Below are positions 6,336-8,719 of a DNA stretch of 8,719 nt, piece after piece. Numbering within the stretch: position 1 is the first letter of the stretch; each line of letters begins with the position of its first letter. The notes under the pieces were generated by a model that was given only the letters and a program-made list of their open reading frames with translations, did not search any database and had not been told where the DNA came from. Origin of the DNA: an uncultured Lachnospiraceae bacterium. GTDB lineage: Bacteria > Bacillota > Clostridia > Lachnospirales > Lachnospiraceae. The position numbers were made by a program, and so were the translations under genes. The stretch lies in NCBI GenBank assembly GCA_905236615.1, contig CAJORC010000109.1, positions 1 to 8,719 on the forward strand. The letters are read 5' to 3'.

Positions 6336-8719
6336 ATGGAAATTAAGAATTTATCTTATACAGTAAAAAGAGCCGTCAAAAATGAAACGGTCAGAAGGAT
6401 AGAGCTGACGCTAATATTTCTCCTTGAAGGCCGTATGACGGTAAGATACAGAGATGAGGATTTCAGAATGATAGAGGAAGATGTCATTCTGATCAATCCG
6501 GGAACAGAATATGAGATCGTGGAATGTGCGGATGCGCTTTATGGTCTGGCACTTTATCCCATGCAGCTGACCACTGATATATTAAAAAACAGCAGAGTGA
6601 TGTTTTACTGCAATTCGGTTGTGGACATGAGCCATCCCTATCAGGATCTCAGGGATATATTCTTTGAGCTGACGGCGGAATATACTTCTGATACACATAA
6701 GAGCTCTGCCTATAATGCAAGCCTCCTTCTGAAAATGTTTGACCGGCTTGTTGAAAATTATCAGCTTGAAGATAAAGACATAAAGGATGAAGAAACCGAA
6801 TCAGATGCCCGGATGCGTGAGATGATGCAGTATATCCTCTCGAATCTGGACAGGGACATAAGTCTGAATGAACTTGCGGATCAGATGTTTGTTTCCACAT
6901 CAACGCTTTCGAGGATATTTAAGAAGCATACGGGAGTGTATTTTGCCGACTATGTAATGCAGCTCAGAGTCCAGTCATCGCTGCAGCTGCTGAGATCAAC
7001 AAAACAGACTGTAACTCAGATAGCGCTTGCCTGCGGATTTGCTAATTCAGCATCATTTAACCGTTCTTTCAGAAAGGTTATGGGAATTGCACCTACCGAT
7101 TACAGAAAAGAGAGTCAGGAAAAATCTGTACAGAATGAAGAAAATGAGATCCGTACTGAGGATAACATCAGAGAAGAACTCAGGGAAAAAGGCTATGAGC
7201 GTGCAAGAGGAGAGAAGAGCTTCGCTGCTCTTATAGACTTAAAGGATAATTCCGGAATAAGGTATGAGAAAAGCTGGAACAAGGTCATAAATATTGGCGC
7301 GATGAGTGATCTTACAAAGGCAAATATGCAGTATCATGCACTTTTTCTGAACGAACAGCTTCATTTCAAGTATTTTCGCGTCTGGAATGTGTTCAGCAAA
7401 AAGATGATGCTTTTCGATGGAGAAAATATAGGTATCTACAATTATGATCTGGTCGATCAGGTTCTCGATTTCTTTGTACAGCATCATATTCAGCCTTTTC
7501 TGGATTTCGGACGAAGACCGGAAGTTGCTCTCAGTTCCGGAAATAAGACGGTTTATTATAACGAGGAGTATATTGAATTCGCGTCTAAAGAAGCATGGGA
7601 AAGCCTTCTGGAAGACTTTCTGACGCATATTGTTTCGAGATACGGAATAGGAATAGTTTCCGGCTGGATATTTGAACTGTCCCGTGACGGCTGGCATGAA
7701 AGGCGTCATCCCGGACAGGGAGTATACAAAGGCATAAATGATTTCTATGATGCATTTAAATATTTTTATGAAACGATCCGGGCAAAGATCCCCAGAGCCG
7801 AATTTGGCGGGATAGGAAGTGTTTTTGCTTATGACAGGTCTTATCTTACGGACTTTTTCGCCAAATGCAAAAAAGACGGGATAAGGTTTGATTTTGCATC
7901 ATTCCTGCTTTTCCCTTATGAAACGGGAAGTTCTTCCTCGGCGGATTCCGGAAGGTACAGAGTTATCTCTGAAAATGAAGACTGCGAGGAAGAACAGGTA
8001 AAAGATATAAATGATTTCATGAAATCCACAGGTATGGATCATGCAAGGGTTTATATAACAGAGTGGAACAATTCCATTTCAAACAGAAATGCTTTGAATG
8101 ACAGCTGTTTCAGGGCTTCATATATCGTAAGAAAGCTTGTCAATGTTTATGATAAGGTTGATACCATAAGCATTATGTGTGCGTCTGACTGGATAAGCAG
8201 TTATATGGATACTGTCGGAATTGCCAACGGAGGAATAGGTATCCTTACAAAAGACACTATACGGAAGCCTGCATATTACGCGCTGGATTTCATGAACCAG
8301 CTTGGCGAATACATCATAGAAAAATCAGAAAACTACATCGTCAGCAGGAAAGAAAACGGCGATATCTATATTGTCTGCTTCAACTTTTCATGGTTCAGAA
8401 AAAACTATATCCTGCAGGATGAGGATGTAAACCTTCTGGAAAGCACTCCTATGATATTTAACGATGAAAAAGAACTGAACCTTAATTTAAAGATAAGAAA
8501 CATCGGTAATCCCGGCGAATACTGTGTTAAGAAAAGAACCTTGAATTACACTCATGGAAGCATTCTGGAAGAGTGGAAAAAATTCCAGTTTAATCCGAGG
8601 CTTACAAGGCAGGATATAAAGTATCTTGAAGCTATATGTCTTCCGAATCTGAGCCAGAATATCTATCAGATATCAAGAGAAGGCGAAACACTTGAACTTG
8701 AATTTAAGCTTGAACCGCA
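6336..8719 (+). CDS. AraC-family regulator fused to a degenerate GH39 (beta-xylosidase-like) domain; open at right edge
   Basis: 794 codons are open to the window end. Residues 1-80 look like a small beta-rich cupin/AraC ligand domain (LINPGTEYEIVE). Residues about 163-257 form an AraC DNA-binding domain with two helix-turn-helix units (ISLNELADQMFVSTSTLSRIFKKH and VTQIALACGFANSASFNRSF) ending APTDYRK. A charged linker (258-295) leads to a GH39-like barrel (about 305-655): FKYFRVWNVF, YDLVDQVLDFFVQHHIQPFLDFG, GWIFELSRDGW (443-453), YITEWNNSISNRNALND (573-589), NGGIGILTKDTIRKPAYYAL (631-650). A beta-sandwich follows (about 660 onward, GEYCVKKRTLNYTHGS). The nucleophile Glu (E576) is present. 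The acid/base motif FExWNEP aligns with FELSRDG, so the catalytic Glu is replaced, apparently by D451, and the Asn by Arg. I infer a sugar- or glycoside-sensing transcription factor rather than an enzyme. There is no signal peptide. No clear Shine-Dalgarno precedes the ATG, which is 3 bases after the MATE stop. The last residues (LELEFKLEP) resemble the family end, so probably only a short tail is missing. Confidence 0.85.
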   Translation, partial: MEIKNLSYTVKRAVKNETVRRIELTLIFLLEGRMTVRYRDEDFRMIEEDVILINPGTEYEIVECADALYGLALYPMQLTTDILKNSRVMFYCNSVVDMSHPYQDLRDIFFELTAEYTSDTHKSSAYNASLLLKMFDRLVENYQLEDKDIKDEETESDARMREMMQYILSNLDRDISLNELADQMFVSTSTLSRIFKKHTGVYFADYVMQLRVQSSLQLLRSTKQTVTQIALACGFANSASFNRSFRKVMGIAPTDYRKESQEKSVQNEENEIRTEDNIREELREKGYERARGEKSFAALIDLKDNSGIRYEKSWNKVINIGAMSDLTKANMQYHALFLNEQLHFKYFRVWNVFSKKMMLFDGENIGIYNYDLVDQVLDFFVQHHIQPFLDFGRRPEVALSSGNKTVYYNEEYIEFASKEAWESLLEDFLTHIVSRYGIGIVSGWIFELSRDGWHERRHPGQGVYKGINDFYDAFKYFYETIRAKIPRAEFGGIGSVFAYDRSYLTDFFAKCKKDGIRFDFASFLLFPYETGSSSSADSGRYRVISENEDCEEEQVKDINDFMKSTGMDHARVYITEWNNSISNRNALNDSCFRASYIVRKLVNVYDKVDTISIMCASDWISSYMDTVGIANGGIGILTKDTIRKPAYYALDFMNQLGEYIIEKSENYIVSRKENGDIYIVCFNFSWFRKNYILQDEDVNLLESTPMIFNDEKELNLNLKIRNIGNPGEYCVKKRTLNYTHGSILEEWKKFQFNPRLTRQDIKYLEAICLPNLSQNIYQISREGETLELEFKLEP

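Noticed and set aside
7239..7709. Minus-strand open frame of 156 codons
   Set aside because: It is fully antisense to the AraC/GH39-like gene, which has clear family motifs on the plus strand across the same region. The antisense product resembles nothing I know.
1..8719. Mobile elements, CRISPR arrays, tRNA or rRNA genes
   Set aside because: No transposase-like protein, terminal inverted repeats, regularly spaced repeats or tRNA-like arms were seen. Coding style looks uniform across the genes.

Overview
The window looks like ordinary chromosomal DNA of a motile, Gram-positive anaerobe of the Clostridia, most likely a Lachnospiraceae member of the Butyrivibrio/Roseburia kind. This rests on moderate GC content, strong GGAGG ribosome binding sites, a recognisable sigma-28 (SigD) type flagellar-class promoter in front of a chemoreceptor, and an AraC regulator fused to a glycoside hydrolase family 39-like domain, an architecture I associate with polysaccharide-degrading Clostridia. 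The genus is inferred from protein style only, because no marker RNA gene is present. There are no IS elements, CRISPR arrays, tRNAs or rRNAs.

Left half, minus strand, read from about 3010 down to 1. A promoter in the divergent region (3015-3043) leads into aroC (chorismate synthase). A beta-propeller lactonase-family gene of the 6-phosphogluconolactonase type follows 24 bases later. The pair ends in a rho-independent terminator (666-706). Only 20 bases beyond the terminator begins a potA-like ATP-binding subunit of a polyamine ABC transporter, which is cut by the left window edge.

Right half, plus strand, from about 3090 to 8719. A SigD-type promoter (3094-3121) drives a Cache-type methyl-accepting chemotaxis protein. 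After 45 bases without a terminator comes a MATE-family efflux pump. Three bases after the pump's stop begins a long AraC/GH39-like fusion protein, which is still open at the right window edge. It is probably nearly complete, because its last visible residues match the end of the GH39 beta-sandwich.

The most notable object is the AraC-GH39 fusion. It keeps the nucleophile motif (ITEWN) but has lost the general acid/base motif (FELSRDG where the family has FExWNEP), so it looks like a carbohydrate-sensing regulator rather than an enzyme. Its tight coupling to the MATE pump suggests that the pump is under its control or that the two act together. The other genes are recognisable members of known families. 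I see no convincing evidence of a wholly new defence or mobile system.
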